A stretch of DNA of 64,000 nucleotides from an uncultured Myxococcales bacterium (GTDB lineage Bacteria; Myxococcota_A; UBA9042). This document shows, in pieces, positions 54,351 through 62,671 of the stretch. The number at the start of each line of letters is the position of its first letter. Within the stretch, counting starts at the first letter, position 1. Location of the stretch: positions 106,272-170,271 of the forward strand of contig CAITYF010000151.1 in assembly GCA_903896545.1 (NCBI GenBank). The letters are read 5' to 3'. The notes beneath the pieces were generated by a model. The model worked only from the letters and a program-made list of their open reading frames with translations. It had not been told where the DNA came from and did not search any database. Position numbers and translations under genes: made by a program.

Positions 54351-54947
54351 CTACGCGTCCGTCAGCAGCGTCCACTTCCCAGGCACCGCACAGGCATCTT
54401 GCGCCGCCTCGAGTTGCTGCAGAAGCGCTTCCGCCGTTTCCGCCACATGCAGCAACGCCCGATGCCGCGGCGCGACAAAGCCGGCGGTCACGGCGCCCTC
54501 CAGGAACTGCAGCAGCGGCGTGTAAAACCCGTCGAGGTTCAAAAGCCCCACCGGCTTTTGGTGCAAGCCGATCTGCGCCCACGTCAGGATCTCAAAAAGC
54601 TCGTCGTAGGTGCCAAAGCCGCCCGGCAGCGCGATGAACGCGTCGGACATCTCGGCCATCAGCGCCTTGCGCGTGTGCATGGAATCGACGATGTGCAGCT
54701 GCGTCAGGCCCCGATGCGCGACCTCACGATCCGCCAGCCGTTGCGGCATCACGCCGATGACCTGCCCGCCCGCTTCCAGACAACCGTTCGCGACTGCGCC
54801 CATCGTGCCGACGTGCGCGCCGCCGTAGACCAAGGTCAGCTGTCTGGTCGCAAGTGCCGCGCCAACCGCCGAAGCAGCGCGGAGATACGCGTCACCTCGT
54901 CCTGAGGACGAACCGCAAAATACGCAGACAGCTTTCAATGCGCTCAC
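54351..54947 (-). CDS. LOG family protein (TIGR00730)
   Basis: This 198-residue Rossmann-fold protein matches the LOG family: VCVFCGSSSG at the start, LVYGGAHVGTMGAVANG and the PGGFGTYDELFE motif. Some LOG proteins are cytokinin nucleoside 5'-monophosphate phosphoribohydrolases; bacterial ones are often of unknown substrate. It starts at a GTG that overlaps the stop of the upstream gene (GTGA). Six bp separate it from the MFS/spermidine-synthase gene end (convergent). Confidence 0.9.
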   Translation of the reverse strand: MSALKAVCVFCGSSSGRGDAYLRAASAVGAALATRQLTLVYGGAHVGTMGAVANGCLEAGGQVIGVMPQRLADREVAHRGLTQLHIVDSMHTRKALMAEMSDAFIALPGGFGTYDELFEILTWAQIGLHQKPVGLLNLDGFYTPLLQFLEGAVTAGFVAPRHRALLHVAETAEALLQQLEAAQDACAVPGKWTLLTDA

Positions 54948-55519
54948 GCGTCGTCGTCGTCATCGTCATCGTCGTCACGACTGCCGACGATCATCTCCGC
55001 CGTCTCACCAATCGCGTCGACGACACGCTGGACGCGACCGCGACGCCGACGCGTGCTCGGAGGCAACACTTCCGCGGCGGCCACGGGCTGCGGCTTGGGC
55101 TTGCGCGCCTTGGGCGCCGCTTTCTTGGGCTTCTTGGCGACGGTCGACCGCACGATCGGGTTCTTGCCGCGCTTGATCTCCGGCTTCAGTCCGCCTTCAT
55201 CGTTGGGCACAAAACGCACAGTCGTCGACACTTCAAACTGCACGCTCGTCAGGATCTTCTTCAGCTCGTCGCCCACATTCAGGTTCTGCAGGAACTGCTG
55301 CATCTCCCGGCCGATCATCGCGACCGCCTCGCGCTTGGTGCTATCCACCTGCGCGGCGACGTTGTTCATGAAGTCGCGCGGCAAAAGCGACGAGAAGAAG
55401 CGACGGCGCTCGTCCTCGCTATGGAGAACGGCGTTGACGCTGCGCTCCACGGTGCGGCGGATCATCTCGGGGATGAAGCCGCCTTCCTCAGTTTCACGCG
55501 GTTCGCGCTCTCTCACCAT
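54944..55519 (-). CDS. Unknown protein with a poly-Asp tail
   Basis: This 191-residue protein has a helical N-terminal half (FIPEMIRRTVERSVNAVL, VGDELKKILTS), then a Lys/Pro/Ala-rich linker (KKPKKAAPKARKPKPQP) and an Arg-rich stretch, ending in nine consecutive Asp codons and an Ala. The tail is encoded by a GAC/GAT triplet microsatellite. I recognise no family. The basic linker and acidic tail resemble polyhydroxyalkanoate-granule or nucleoid proteins only in general composition. It follows nuoI by about 35 bp and may share its transcript. Confidence 0.55.
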   Translation of the reverse strand: MVREREPRETEEGGFIPEMIRRTVERSVNAVLHSEDERRRFFSSLLPRDFMNNVAAQVDSTKREAVAMIGREMQQFLQNLNVGDELKKILTSVQFEVSTTVRFVPNDEGGLKPEIKRGKNPIVRSTVAKKPKKAAPKARKPKPQPVAAAEVLPPSTRRRRGRVQRVVDAIGETAEMIVGSRDDDDDDDDDA

Positions 55520-55554
55520 GGCGTTGACCTTGGGCCGAAGTTAGGTCGAGAGGC

Positions 55555-56109
55555 TCAGTGCGACGAACGACCGTGCGCCGTGCCTTCGTGCGAGTGCGCG
55601 CGATTTTCACCGCCCTGCGAGGCGATCGACGCGCTGCCGAGCGCCAGCAAGTTCACGACGCCCGCCTTCTGGTCGCGGCGCGTGTACGACGGCAGCGTGT
55701 GCACGCCGGAGTCCAAGCGAATCGCGTCGCACGGGCACGCTTCCTCGCAGAAGCCGCAGTAGATGCACTTCAGGAGGTCGATATCGAAGCTGACCGGGGC
55801 TTTTTCGATCGTCGAATCGTCGATCTCCTTCGCCACGATGGTGATGCAGTTGGCCGGACACGCGGTCGCGCACAGCATGCAGGCCACGCAGCGGACGGAC
55901 TTGTCGTCGCGCAGCATCAGGCGGTGCTTGCCACGGAAGCGCGGCGTGTAGGCGCGGCGGTCTTCGGGGTAGTGAACAGTCACGACGTCTTTCTTGGCGA
56001 ACAAGTTGCGGGCGAACTGGCGGGTAACCAGCGCGACGCCCTTGAACGCCTCGACCACGTAGGACTGCGTCGCGAAGTCGGGGTGCATGCGGTTGACGAC
56101 TTTGGCCAT
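55555..56109 (-). CDS. nuoI: NADH-quinone oxidoreductase subunit I
   Basis: This 184-residue protein carries the two 4Fe-4S clusters N6a and N6b: CVACMLCATACP and CIYCGFCEEACP are intact. In complex I it passes electrons from NuoG to NuoB. It has a His-rich C-terminal end (HSHEGTAHGRSSH), longer than in E. coli. The gene is 27 bp downstream of nuoH. Confidence 0.95.
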   Translation of the reverse strand: MAKVVNRMHPDFATQSYVVEAFKGVALVTRQFARNLFAKKDVVTVHYPEDRRAYTPRFRGKHRLMLRDDKSVRCVACMLCATACPANCITIVAKEIDDSTIEKAPVSFDIDLLKCIYCGFCEEACPCDAIRLDSGVHTLPSYTRRDQKAGVVNLLALGSASIASQGGENRAHSHEGTAHGRSSH

Positions 56110-56136
56110 CTGTAAATCTCCGGTCAGTCCGTGCCG

Positions 56137-57192
56137 TTACGCGCGTTCGATGAAGGTAAGGACGATGCCGGTCACCACGAGGTTCAGCAACGCGATTGGC
56201 AACATGATCCGCCAGCCCAGACGCATGATCTGGTCATAGCGAAAACGCGGCAGCGTCCAGCGAATGGTCATCTGCAGCCAGATGAGGAAGAGGGTCTTCA
56301 AGAGGAAGCCGCCCACTTCGAGCACAACGATCCACCACGCGTCGCCGTGCAGGAACGGAATCGTCCAGCCACCCAGGAAAAGCGTGGTGCCGACGCAGCC
56401 GATCAGGATGATTTCAATGAATTCCGAGAGCGCAAAGACGGCGAAGCCCATCGCGGAGTACTCGGTCCACCAGCCTGCGGTCAATTCCGCTTCTGCTTCA
56501 CCGACGTCAAACGGCGCGCGCTTGTTTTCCGCGATCGCGCACGCCATGTAGAGGATGAACGCGACCGGTTGCAGCACGATGCCCCAAGCCGGGATGAAAC
56601 CGAGGATGAGCGAACCCTGCTGGCGGGCAATGTCCTGGAGGTCAACGGAACCGTAAATCATGAAGATGCCGCAGAGCGACAAGCCGATCGCGACTTCGTA
56701 GCTGATCATCTGCGCGGAGATGCGCAGACCGCCGATGAGCGACCACTTGTTGTTGGACGCCCAAGCGCCGATCACGGAGCCGTACACGTTCAAGCTGCCG
56801 ATCGCGAAGATGAAGAGGATGCCGAGGCTGGTGTTGGAGACCTGAAAATTGTCGCCAGGACCGTAGGGAATGACCGCGAAGACCAAAAGCGCAGGCACGA
56901 ACGCCAAGAGCGGTGCGATGCGAAACAGGATAGGATTCGGCGTGTTGGGAATGAAGTCTTCCTTGGTCAACATCTTGATCGGGTCGGCCAGCATGTGCAG
57001 CAGGCCGCCCGCGCGGACGTTGCCGATGTTCGCGCGGTTCGGACCGACGCGATTCTGCAGCACCGCCGAGTACTTGCGCTCAGCCCAGGTCAGCACCGTC
57101 GCGACGCCCATGACGAACACGAGGACGAAGCCGACGAACTTGATGAGCGTCGCAAGCACGAGATTCAGAAGGACGTTATCAACCAAATGCAT
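56137..57192 (-). CDS. nuoH: NADH-quinone oxidoreductase subunit H
   Basis: This 351-residue inner-membrane protein has about eight helices. The diagnostic motif WAERKYSAVLQNRVGPNRAN is near residue 40, and FDVGEAEAELTAGWWTEY carries the conserved Glu residues. NuoH joins the quinone site to the proton pump. Length is typical. It follows nuoG by 18 bp. Confidence 0.96.
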   Translation of the reverse strand: MHLVDNVLLNLVLATLIKFVGFVLVFVMGVATVLTWAERKYSAVLQNRVGPNRANIGNVRAGGLLHMLADPIKMLTKEDFIPNTPNPILFRIAPLLAFVPALLVFAVIPYGPGDNFQVSNTSLGILFIFAIGSLNVYGSVIGAWASNNKWSLIGGLRISAQMISYEVAIGLSLCGIFMIYGSVDLQDIARQQGSLILGFIPAWGIVLQPVAFILYMACAIAENKRAPFDVGEAEAELTAGWWTEYSAMGFAVFALSEFIEIILIGCVGTTLFLGGWTIPFLHGDAWWIVVLEVGGFLLKTLFLIWLQMTIRWTLPRFRYDQIMRLGWRIMLPIALLNLVVTGIVLTFIERA

Positions 57193-57210
57193 GGCAAATT
57201 CCTTGGCTTA

Positions 57211-58893
57211 TCAAGCGCCACGACGGAGGTGGAACGGGCGGCGGTAGGTCGGCGAGACCGGATCCGGCTCCCACTCAGGCGTACCGTTGACGTGCGCGCG
57301 GGCCGGCGCGAGAACGCCGTCCTTGGGCAACCCGCGGCCGTGGTCCGCCAGAGCGGCGTACGAAAGACCGGCAAAATCCGGAACCGCCGTGGCGAGGCTG
57401 TCGAACAGCTCAGACGAACGGCTCTTTTCACTGAAATCAAACGCAACCGGACGGTCGCCGTGGCCCAGAACCGCGTGCGCCAGATTGGCCGCCGCGGCGT
57501 GCGGCGTCACCGTCGTGACCGACGGCTTGAGCGGCGCGCCGAGGCGTTGCACCCAACCGGCGAAGTTCACAAGCGTACCTTCGCGCGCGGCAAGCTGCGT
57601 GAGCGGCACCACGACGGTCGCGGCATTGGAAAGCGCGCCCGCGAGATCCGTCAGAACGGCGACATTCGCGATGTCGGAGATGGCTTCCACAAGCGCGTCG
57701 CCCGCGGCGATCTCGTTGTCCACGATGATCAGCGTGTCCAGGGACTCCGCGTCCGCGACGAGCTGCTTGGCGTCGCCGAAGCCCGGCGTCAGCGCCGTCA
57801 GGATAGCGCGCACACCAGCGTCATTGGCGTCCCGATCCGCGCTGCGCAGAATCGCGTCGCCCTGCCAGCCCACCCGCTTGAGCAGATAGACCTTGGCATT
57901 CAACCCCTTGGCCAAGCGCGCCCACGTGTACGCATCCTCGTTGGTCAGGGACGCCGAGAGCGCGATGCCCACGCCGTCCTGCGATTCCTTCAGCCAGCCC
58001 GCGATTGCGCGCAGACCGTCCAACGCCGGCGCTTCCCGCGTCGAGTCGTTCGGACCTGGAACCACGCCAAGCGTCAGCGCTTTGTCGCGCCGCGTATGCA
58101 GGCTCTTGCGGCCGTCATCGCACATCCAGTAGTTGTTCACGTCGGGGTTGTACCGCGGCACGATGCGGTCGACCTTGTTCTTGTGGCTGTCGACACGGAC
58201 CGAGCAGCCGCGCGCGCAGCCGGTGCAGACGCTATCTTTCTGATCCAGGAACCACACGCGCTTCTGGAAGCGGAAGTCCCGCGACGTCAGCGCGCCAACC
58301 GGGCAGATGTCCACAACGTTGAGGCTGTACGGGTTGTTCAGTTCCACGCCATCGGGGGTCGTGATTTCGCTGTGTTCGCCGCGCGACTCGACCGTCAGTT
58401 CGTTGGTCTTGGAGATTTCTTCGCAGAAACGGACGCAGCGGGTGCACACGATGCAGCGTTCAGCGTCCAAAATGACCGTCGGTCCGAGGATTTTCGCCTT
58501 GGGCTTGCCGACTTTTTCGGTGTCCAGGCGCGACGGCTTGGCGCTGTAGGTGATGTAGTGTTCCTGCAGCACGCACTCGCCGGCTTGGTCGCACACCGGG
58601 CAGTCGACGGGGTGATTGAGGAGGATGAACTCCAGCACCGCGGCCTGCGTCGCCTTGATCTTGTCGGTCTTGGTGCGCACGACCATGCCGTCCGCCACTT
58701 CCGTGTAGCAGGCCGGCAACGGCTTGGGCGCCTTCTCGATATCGACCAGGCACATCCGGCAGTTGGCCGGAATCGTCAGGCCGGGGTGGTAACAAAACAC
58801 CGGGACGTCAGCCCCAGCCTGCTTAGCGGCGCGCAGGACTGAAGTTCCAGCAGGAACCTCTACTTCAACGCCGTCTACGGTTACTTTCGCCAT
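57211..58893 (-). CDS. nuoG: NADH-quinone oxidoreductase subunit G
   Basis: This 560-residue protein has an N-terminal 2Fe-2S domain (Cys residues in CYHPG, NCRMC, LPAC), the His-Cys3 motif HPVDCPVC, then CIVCTRCVRFCEE and CTGCARGCS for further 4Fe-4S clusters. The molybdopterin-like domain that follows is shorter than in E. coli NuoG (908 residues). The ATG at 58893 was chosen over an upstream one. It lies 30 bp after nuoD; no nuoE or nuoF is between them. Confidence 0.93.
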   Translation of the reverse strand: MAKVTVDGVEVEVPAGTSVLRAAKQAGADVPVFCYHPGLTIPANCRMCLVDIEKAPKPLPACYTEVADGMVVRTKTDKIKATQAAVLEFILLNHPVDCPVCDQAGECVLQEHYITYSAKPSRLDTEKVGKPKAKILGPTVILDAERCIVCTRCVRFCEEISKTNELTVESRGEHSEITTPDGVELNNPYSLNVVDICPVGALTSRDFRFQKRVWFLDQKDSVCTGCARGCSVRVDSHKNKVDRIVPRYNPDVNNYWMCDDGRKSLHTRRDKALTLGVVPGPNDSTREAPALDGLRAIAGWLKESQDGVGIALSASLTNEDAYTWARLAKGLNAKVYLLKRVGWQGDAILRSADRDANDAGVRAILTALTPGFGDAKQLVADAESLDTLIIVDNEIAAGDALVEAISDIANVAVLTDLAGALSNAATVVVPLTQLAAREGTLVNFAGWVQRLGAPLKPSVTTVTPHAAAANLAHAVLGHGDRPVAFDFSEKSRSSELFDSLATAVPDFAGLSYAALADHGRGLPKDGVLAPARAHVNGTPEWEPDPVSPTYRRPFHLRRGA

Positions 58894-58923
58894 CTCTGCC
58901 TCGCGCAACGACCCCGGAAGGGG

Positions 58924-60159
58924 CTACCGATCGACTTCGCCGCCAATCATGTTCAACGTGTCAAAAGTCGGGATGATGTCCGCCAACATATGGCCAACAA
59001 TCATCTTCTTCAGAGCCCCCATCGCGTAGAAGCACGGCGGGCGCACTTTGACGCGATACGGGCGACCATTGCCCTGACTGACGATGTGGAAGCCCACTTC
59101 GCCATTGCCGCCTTCCACCGCGAAGTACGCTTCGCCTGGCGGCACCTGATGGCCTTCCGTCACCAACTTGAAGTGGGCAATCATGCCTTCGATCGAGTTG
59201 TACACGGCGTCCTTGGGCGGCAAACAGACGCGCCAGTCGCCGACGTTGATCGGACCACCCGGCATCTGCTTGAAGATCTGGCGGATCATCTTGATCGACT
59301 GGCCCACTTCTTCCATGCGGCACAGGTACCGATCGTAGTTGTCACCGCGTGAGCCAACGATGACGTCGAAGTCTAGTTCGTTGTACGCCAAGTACGGCTG
59401 GTGCTTGCGCAAATCCCAGTCTACGCCGGTGCAACGCAACATGACGCCCGTGCAGCCGGTGCTGATGGCATCTTCTTGGGTGACCACGCCCGTGTGCATC
59501 ATGCGATCGTAGAAAATGCGGTTCTTGGTCAGGAGCTTGTCGACTTTGACGACCAGACCTTCCACGTGCTGCAGCGCTTTTTCCATGTGGGCTTCGTAGC
59601 CCTCCGGAATGTCCTTCGCCAGACCGCCGATGCGCGTGTACGACGTGGTGAGGCGCGCGCCTGTCAACTCTTCGACCAGCGGATACAGCGCCTCACGGGC
59701 TTCGACGCCGTAGAGAAACGGCGTAAATCCACCAAGTTCCAAGGCACCGGCGGCGATCGACGTCAGGTGGTCGGTCAAGCGGCTCAGCTCCGAGATCAGC
59801 ATGCGAATGTACTTGGCGCGCGGCGTAATCTCGACGCCCCACAGCTTCTCAACCACGCCGACGTAGCCAACGTTGTTGATGAGCGGCGACACGTAGTTCA
59901 GTCGATCCGTGTACGGCAGAACCTGCTGCCACGTACCCGCCTCCGCCATCTTCTCAAATCCGCGGTGCAGGTAGCCGATCGTGATGTCCACGTCGTCCAC
60001 CGTCTCGCCGTCGAGGGTCAGGAGGAACTTCACCGTGCCATGGGTCGCCGGGTGCGACGGGCCCATGTTGATGATCATCTTATCATTGACGATTTCCGCT
60101 TCTTCCGTGCGCAGTTCGGAGCGGAGTTGCGTGAGCTTTTGGCTGGCAGTTGTGGTCAT
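58924..60159 (-). CDS. nuoD: NADH-quinone oxidoreductase subunit D
   Basis: This 411-residue protein is the 49-kDa subunit lining the quinone pocket. Signatures are MGPSHPATHGTVKF near residue 33, GYLHRGFEK, the TDRLNYVSPL block and the C-terminal DIIPTFDTLNMIGGEVDR. It is separate from nuoC (not fused, unlike E. coli). The gap to nuoC is 24 bp. Confidence 0.96.
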   Translation of the reverse strand: MTTTASQKLTQLRSELRTEEAEIVNDKMIINMGPSHPATHGTVKFLLTLDGETVDDVDITIGYLHRGFEKMAEAGTWQQVLPYTDRLNYVSPLINNVGYVGVVEKLWGVEITPRAKYIRMLISELSRLTDHLTSIAAGALELGGFTPFLYGVEAREALYPLVEELTGARLTTSYTRIGGLAKDIPEGYEAHMEKALQHVEGLVVKVDKLLTKNRIFYDRMMHTGVVTQEDAISTGCTGVMLRCTGVDWDLRKHQPYLAYNELDFDVIVGSRGDNYDRYLCRMEEVGQSIKMIRQIFKQMPGGPINVGDWRVCLPPKDAVYNSIEGMIAHFKLVTEGHQVPPGEAYFAVEGGNGEVGFHIVSQGNGRPYRVKVRPPCFYAMGALKKMIVGHMLADIIPTFDTLNMIGGEVDR

Positions 60160-60183
60160 CTTGGGCTCCGCTTCCGTAGCGTT

Positions 60184-60750
60184 CTAGCGGTAGGTCTCGT
60201 TGTCGGTGTAGTCCGCCAAGTTGGGCATCGGCAGGAGCGGCTGGTAACCGCGCTGTGGGAAGTCTTTGCGCAGCGGGTGGCCGACAAATTCCTCGTACGT
60301 CAGCACGCGGCGCAGATCCGGGTGACCTTCAAACTTCACGCCGAACATATCCCACGCCTCGCGCTCGCCCCAATTCGCAGACTGCCACAGGCCAGTCATC
60401 GACGGCACGCGGAAATCGTCTTCTGACACGAGCACTTTCACGCGCAGACGGTGTTTGTGCGGCATCGACAGCAGGTGGTACACGACCTCAAACCGCGGCA
60501 GCGGCGCGTCGTTACCCGCGTCCAGTGGCGTCACGATGTGGCGCAGCGCAGGGTCGTATTCGGAGTAGTCGACCGCGGTCACATCAATCAGAACGTCAAA
60601 GCGGAACTTCGGATCGTCGCGCAGCAGCGTCGCCAGCTCCAGAACCTGCTCGCGCGCCACGATGACGGTGGCGTCGCCCGCCGAAAGCAGGCTGCCCACG
60701 ACAGCCTTCGGCTTGGCGGAACGCACGAGATCAATTAGCTTTTGGGACAT
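60184..60750 (-). CDS. nuoC: NADH-quinone oxidoreductase subunit C
   Basis: This 188-residue protein is the 30-kDa subunit: FEVVYHLLSMPHKHRLRVKV and WGEREAWDMFGVKFEGHPDLRR are the defining blocks. It binds NuoD at the base of the peripheral arm. The ATG at 60750 is 74 bp downstream of the nuoA stop; that gap is too small for nuoB and contains no other frame. Confidence 0.95.
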   Translation of the reverse strand: MSQKLIDLVRSAKPKAVVGSLLSAGDATVIVAREQVLELATLLRDDPKFRFDVLIDVTAVDYSEYDPALRHIVTPLDAGNDAPLPRFEVVYHLLSMPHKHRLRVKVLVSEDDFRVPSMTGLWQSANWGEREAWDMFGVKFEGHPDLRRVLTYEEFVGHPLRKDFPQRGYQPLLPMPNLADYTDNETYR

Positions 60751-60824
60751 GTCATCAGCTCCGATGCCGAGATGCGATGCCCGCGGGCGTCGCGCTCCAG
60801 GCCATGATCAAATCCGCGCACAGC

Positions 60825-61208
60825 TCATTCCCAGTCGAGCGCGCCACGGCGCCACACGTAGGCCAAGCCTGCGCCAAGAATGCCAATGAAAACGAACATT
60901 TCACCGAAAGTCGACCAGCCGATCAGCGGTTCAGCCACCATTTCGCGGAACAATGAAGCCCACGGGTACATGAATACCGATTCGATGTCGAACACGATGA
61001 AAAAGATGGCGATTAGGTAGAATTTGACGCTAAACCTGTGCCGACTGTCGCCGACGGGGTCAGAGCCGCATTCGAAGGTCGCCTGCTTGACCGCCGACGT
61101 CCGCCTGGGGCCAACCAAGTGATTGATCAGGAGAATCGCGATACCCATCACCACGATGATGACGAGCATGATGACGATGGAGATGTAGCCGTATTGACTG
61201 GTGAGCAT
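60825..61208 (-). CDS. nuoA: NADH-quinone oxidoreductase subunit A
   Basis: This 127-residue protein has three membrane helices and the conserved FECGSDPVGDSRHRFSVKFY loop between helices 1 and 2. It is the first gene of the operon. The ATG at 61208 gives a normal start; 21 codons upstream are not conserved in kind. The 201 bp before it (to 61409) should contain the operon promoter and the divergent psiF promoter. Confidence 0.94.
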   Translation of the reverse strand: MLTSQYGYISIVIMLVIIVVMGIAILLINHLVGPRRTSAVKQATFECGSDPVGDSRHRFSVKFYLIAIFFIVFDIESVFMYPWASLFREMVAEPLIGWSTFGEMFVFIGILGAGLAYVWRRGALDWE

Positions 61209-61300
61209 GGTGCTCCGGGAAGGCCGCTCAAAGGCCGCGGCGGAGATAGCGCAGTGGACGCGTTGCGTCAAGGCTACGGGCGCTGATCGGTGCCTTCTGG

Positions 61301-61329
61301 TTGGCCGTGTGAATCAAATCCGCTACCCT
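61301..61329 (+). promoter_or_regulatory. Putative promoter of the PsiF gene
   Basis: TTGGCC (61301-61306) and TACCCT (61324-61329) are spaced by 17 bp, about 80 bp before the start. Weak match. Confidence 0.3.
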
Positions 61330-61409
61330 TGCGTTCACCGGAACGACCGCGAGGCACATCGTCGCGCGATCGTCTGCCGACCAACCTACCCGTTCTCAGG
61401 AGTCACCCG

Positions 61410-61742
61410 ATGAAGAAGCTGTTTGCCACCGTCATTGCCGCCGCGTTCGCCCTCTCCGCCACGTCCGCATTCGCAGCCAACGCGCAGCAGGACAAAATGA
61501 AGACCTGCAACAAGGAAGCAGGCGAGAAGAAGCTCAAAGGCGACGAGCGCAAGAAGTTCATGTCCGAGTGTCTGAAGGGCGGCGCGGCTGCTGCTCCTGC
61601 GGCGGCGGAAGCGCCCAAGGAACTGGCGCCCAAGGAAGCGATGAAGGCTTGCGCGGCGGCCGGCAAAGGCAAGAAGGGCGACGAGTACAAGAAGTACCTG
61701 TCGGACTGCCTCAAGGCCAAGGGCCCGGCGAACGTCAAGTAA
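61410..61742 (+). CDS. PsiF repeat protein
   Basis: This 110-residue exported protein has a signal peptide ending SAFA|AN and two PsiF repeats: QQDKMKTCNKEAGEKKLKGD...FMSECLK and the shorter AMKACAAAGKGKKGDEYKKYLSDCLK, each with two Cys. An Ala/Pro linker separates them. In E. coli PsiF is a phosphate-starvation-inducible periplasmic protein of unknown role. A CAGGAG site precedes the ATG at 61410. Confidence 0.85.
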   Translation: MKKLFATVIAAAFALSATSAFAANAQQDKMKTCNKEAGEKKLKGDERKKFMSECLKGGAAAAPAAAEAPKELAPKEAMKACAAAGKGKKGDEYKKYLSDCLKAKGPANVK

Positions 61743-61831
61743 CGCGCTGAGGCGCAAAGTCCCCGCACGCACGCGCAAGCCTTGCCCGCACCCAAGTGCG
61801 CGCGTAGGCTTGCGTGCGGGAGGCTTTCCGC

Positions 61832-62626
61832 ATGCTTGACCGCGCCAAACGCGAACCGTTCAAAGTCCAAGGCGTCGTCGTCGGCATCGTTGTCGACAAC
61901 AAAGACCCGGACAAACACTATCGGATCAAGGTCAAGTACCCGTGGGTCAGCGAAGCCGGCCAGTACACGGACAAGGCGGACGCCGAAGATTTCCGCTCGA
62001 CCTGGTGCCGCATGACGTCGTTCATGGCCGGCAAACAGCGCGGCGCGTTCTGGCTGCCGGAAGTCGACGATGAAGTGCTGGTGGCGTTCGAGCATGGGGA
62101 CGTGCGCCGGCCTTTTGTGATCGGCTCTCTGTGGAACGGGGTCGATCTGCCCACGCACAACAATGAGAGCCAAGGCGGCAAGAACGACTTCCGCGATATT
62201 CGCAGTCGTTCTGGACATATGCTGCAATTCGTCGACAAGAAAGGCGACAAGACCGAACGCGTGATTCTGCAGACCAACGTGCAGCCCGCGGACACGGAGA
62301 GGGATCCGAAGGAACGCGATGGCCACTGGATCTGCCTCGATCAGTCGAGCGACGTGAGCCAGATCGAGATCTACGACCACACGCAGGAGCACTACATCCT
62401 GATCGACACGAAGGCCAAGAAGATCACGATCGAGTGCAAGACGGGCGACATGCTCCTCAAGACGGAGAAGACGCTGACGCTCGATTGCAAAGACTTGGTG
62501 GTGAAGGCGTCGGCGTCGATCAAGCAGGAATCGGGCGCGGCAACAGAGATCAAGGCCGGCTCGACGATGGACGTGAAGTCGTCGTCGACGATGACGCTGA
62601 AAGGCGCGACGATTAACCTGAACTGA
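61832..62626 (+). CDS. Phage/VgrG-type baseplate spike protein
   Basis: This 264-residue protein has an OB-fold start (VQGVVVGIVVDN, HYRIKVKYPWVSE), the FWLPEVDDEVLVAFEHGDVRRPFVIGSLWNG block of gpV/VgrG spikes, and a C-terminal beta-helix of short repeats (KKITIECKTGDMLLKTEKTLTLDC...). These form the trimeric spike of contractile tails, type VI secretion and related injection systems. It lacks the larger VgrG N-terminal gp27-like domain. No tube, sheath or ATPase gene is in the window. The ATG at 61832 has GGGAGG upstream; a GTG six codons earlier is less likely. Confidence 0.85.
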   Translation: MLDRAKREPFKVQGVVVGIVVDNKDPDKHYRIKVKYPWVSEAGQYTDKADAEDFRSTWCRMTSFMAGKQRGAFWLPEVDDEVLVAFEHGDVRRPFVIGSLWNGVDLPTHNNESQGGKNDFRDIRSRSGHMLQFVDKKGDKTERVILQTNVQPADTERDPKERDGHWICLDQSSDVSQIEIYDHTQEHYILIDTKAKKITIECKTGDMLLKTEKTLTLDCKDLVVKASASIKQESGAATEIKAGSTMDVKSSSTMTLKGATINLN

Positions 62627-62671
62627 CCTACCTTGGTTGCAGCTCCGATGAGCTAAACGAGTCGTCCGCCG

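Noticed and set aside
56131-58842. Long plus-strand open frame (about 900 codons) across nuoH and nuoG
   Set aside because: Antisense shadow of two well-conserved complex I genes with Arg/His/Asp-biased composition.
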